Source: Alphaproteobacteria bacterium UBA5343 (lineage in GTDB: Bacteria; Pseudomonadota; Alphaproteobacteria; RF32; UBA5343). Taken from it: a stretch of DNA of 5,371 bases. The DNA is taken from NCBI GenBank assembly GCA_002410125.1, contig DHQH01000034.1, positions 23,719 through 29,089 on the forward strand, read 5' to 3'. Positions within the stretch are counted from its first letter, which is position 1; each line of letters begins with the position of its first letter. Positions 4,248 to 5,371 of this stretch are shown here, piece by piece. The notes under the pieces were generated by a model that was not told the origin of the DNA, ran no database searches, and was given only the letters and a program-made list of their open reading frames with translations. The position numbers were made by a program, and so were the translations under genes.

Positions 4248-5371
4248 TTAGATTAAGGATACTGTATCTTTAGCAATAACTAACTCTTCATCAGTAGGAA
4301 TTACAAATACTTTCACTTTAGAATTTGTAGATGATATTTCTATAGTTCCTCTAGTGTCATTTGCTTGTTTGTTTAACTCTAATCCGATGTAAGAGAAATT
4401 TTCACATACCATTTCTCTAATCTTGTTACTATTTTCACCAACACCTGCTGTGAAAATGATTGCATCAACACCATCCATTGCTGCAATATAAGAGCCAATA
4501 TATTTTTGAATTCTATAAGCATATGCTTCTAAGGCTTGGATAGCTTTATCATCACTTTTTTCAACACCAGCTTCTACTTCTCTTAAGTCATTGTCGCCAA
4601 ATAGACCAAGCATACCTGATTGTTTATTCATCATAGTATTTACTTCGTCAATTGATAGGCCTTGTTCTTTCATAATGTGAAGAGGTATATATGGGTCCAT
4701 ATCACCAGTTCTGGTACCCATCATAATACCTGCAAGTGGAGTGAAGCCCATTGAAGTGTCTATACATTTACCGTCCTTAATAGCTGCGATTGATGCGCCA
4801 TTACCAATATGACAAGTTATAATTTTTAAGTCTTCAATTGGTTTGTTGATAATTTTTGCACATTCTTTAGATACGAAATAATGTGATGTTCCGTGGAAAC
4901 CATATCTTCTGATTTTATGAGTTTTATATTGATCTAATGGTAAGCCATATAAATATGCTTTAGCTGGCATTGTTTGGTGGAATGCTGTATCAAATACTGC
5001 TATTTGTGGAATATTTGGTAAAGAACTTCTCATAGCTTTAATACCAAGTAAGTTTGCAGGATTGTGAAGAGGGGCTAGACTTGAATTCTTTTCAATTTTT
5101 GCAATCACATCTTTATCAATTTTTACAGAGCCTGAGAAATCTTCACCACCATGAACAACTCTATGACCGATAGCTGTTAATTCTTCAAGTGAGTTTAATA
5201 CTCCAATTTCTTTATCTAGTAAGAAGTTTAATAATTCCTCCATTGCTTCTTTGTGAGTTGGCATAGGAGTTTCTTTAGTTACTTTGTCGCATTTATTAGA
5301 TTTATAACTGATTTTTGGAGTTCCTTCTCCAATTCTCTCAGCTAGTCCTTTGGCAATAATGTCATAGTTAT
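4248..5371 (-). CDS. ackA: Acetate kinase, N-terminus cut by window edge
   Basis: This cytoplasmic enzyme converts acetyl phosphate and ADP reversibly to acetate and ATP, usually with phosphotransacetylase (not in this window). It belongs to the ASKHA (acetate and sugar kinase) fold. The frame is open to the right edge, so the 373 visible residues start inside the gene (NYDIIAKGLAERIG...). The Met at 5264 is internal, not the start. With visible numbering, HRVVHGG (69-75) holds the substrate-binding Arg70. FDTAFHQ (126-132) holds catalytic Asp127. GFHGTSH starts at 157 (His159), HIGNG is at 187-191, GTRTG holds Arg220, and FTAGVGENS is the nucleotide-site loop. PTDEE near the C-terminus carries the metal-binding Glu. 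Adding 21 matches the numbering of the Methanosarcina enzyme (Arg91, Asp148, His180, Arg241), so about 21 residues with the first phosphate loop are missing. All key residues are intact. It converges on the GNAT genes. Confidence 0.97.
   Translation of the reverse strand, partial: NYDIIAKGLAERIGEGTPKISYKSNKCDKVTKETPMPTHKEAMEELLNFLLDKEIGVLNSLEELTAIGHRVVHGGEDFSGSVKIDKDVIAKIEKNSSLAPLHNPANLLGIKAMRSSLPNIPQIAVFDTAFHQTMPAKAYLYGLPLDQYKTHKIRRYGFHGTSHYFVSKECAKIINKPIEDLKIITCHIGNGASIAAIKDGKCIDTSMGFTPLAGIMMGTRTGDMDPYIPLHIMKEQGLSIDEVNTMMNKQSGMLGLFGDNDLREVEAGVEKSDDKAIQALEAYAYRIQKYIGSYIAAMDGVDAIIFTAGVGENSNKIREMVCENFSYIGLELNKQANDTRGTIEISSTNSKVKVFVIPTDEELVIAKDTVSLI

Noticed and set aside
5262..5264. Met codon at 5264 as the start of acetate kinase
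   Set aside because: The frame continues upstream to the window edge with family-typical sequence (AKGLAERIG), so this Met is internal.

Overview
The window is AT-rich (roughly one third G+C by eye), reads with the standard bacterial code (Trp is TGG; TGA and TAA act as stops) and uses Shine-Dalgarno sites before most genes. Two Sec-type signal peptides and ordinary bacterial terminators point to a bacterium with an exported proteome. A small low-GC genome, possibly a host-associated or uncultured lineage, fits. The sequence alone does not fix the phylum. The proline-tRNA ligase is the archaeal/eukaryote-like bacterial form (family I, 'type 3'), which is found patchily across bacteria.

Layout, left to right. 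(1) 1-703: two divergent genes for exported proteins start only 34 bp apart. The left one is cut by the window edge. The right one is an unrecognised 196-residue Asn/Ser/Lys-rich secreted protein closed by an intrinsic terminator at 732-763. (2) 813-2327: proS, complete. (3) 2328-2928: about 600 bp between proS and the next long gene. It holds two diverged copies of a >100 bp repeat (A starts in the last codons of proS, B starts at 2586), a 104-bp imperfect palindrome inside copy A, and a consensus-like promoter at 2730-2757. That promoter is followed by a 19-codon reading frame with four consecutive Arg codons and then a strong intrinsic terminator. (4) 2929-4214: two GNAT-family N-acetyltransferase genes in tandem. 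The second is short, has lost the motif A arginine, and runs straight into its terminator. (5) 4196-4227: a bidirectional terminator between the convergent GNAT genes and ackA. (6) 4248-5371, minus strand: acetate kinase, complete at its C-terminus and missing about 21 N-terminal residues beyond the right edge.

How they work together. proS (translation) and ackA (acetyl-phosphate/ATP metabolism) are housekeeping genes that flank an accessory-looking island of repeats and the GNAT pair. The most interesting part is the leader of the first GNAT gene. Promoter, Arg-rich mini-ORF, a possible competing antiterminator pairing and an intrinsic terminator are arranged as in a transcription attenuator. 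If that is right, stalled translation of the leader peptide would switch on the acetyltransferases. This is an inference from layout and base pairing, not an identified system.
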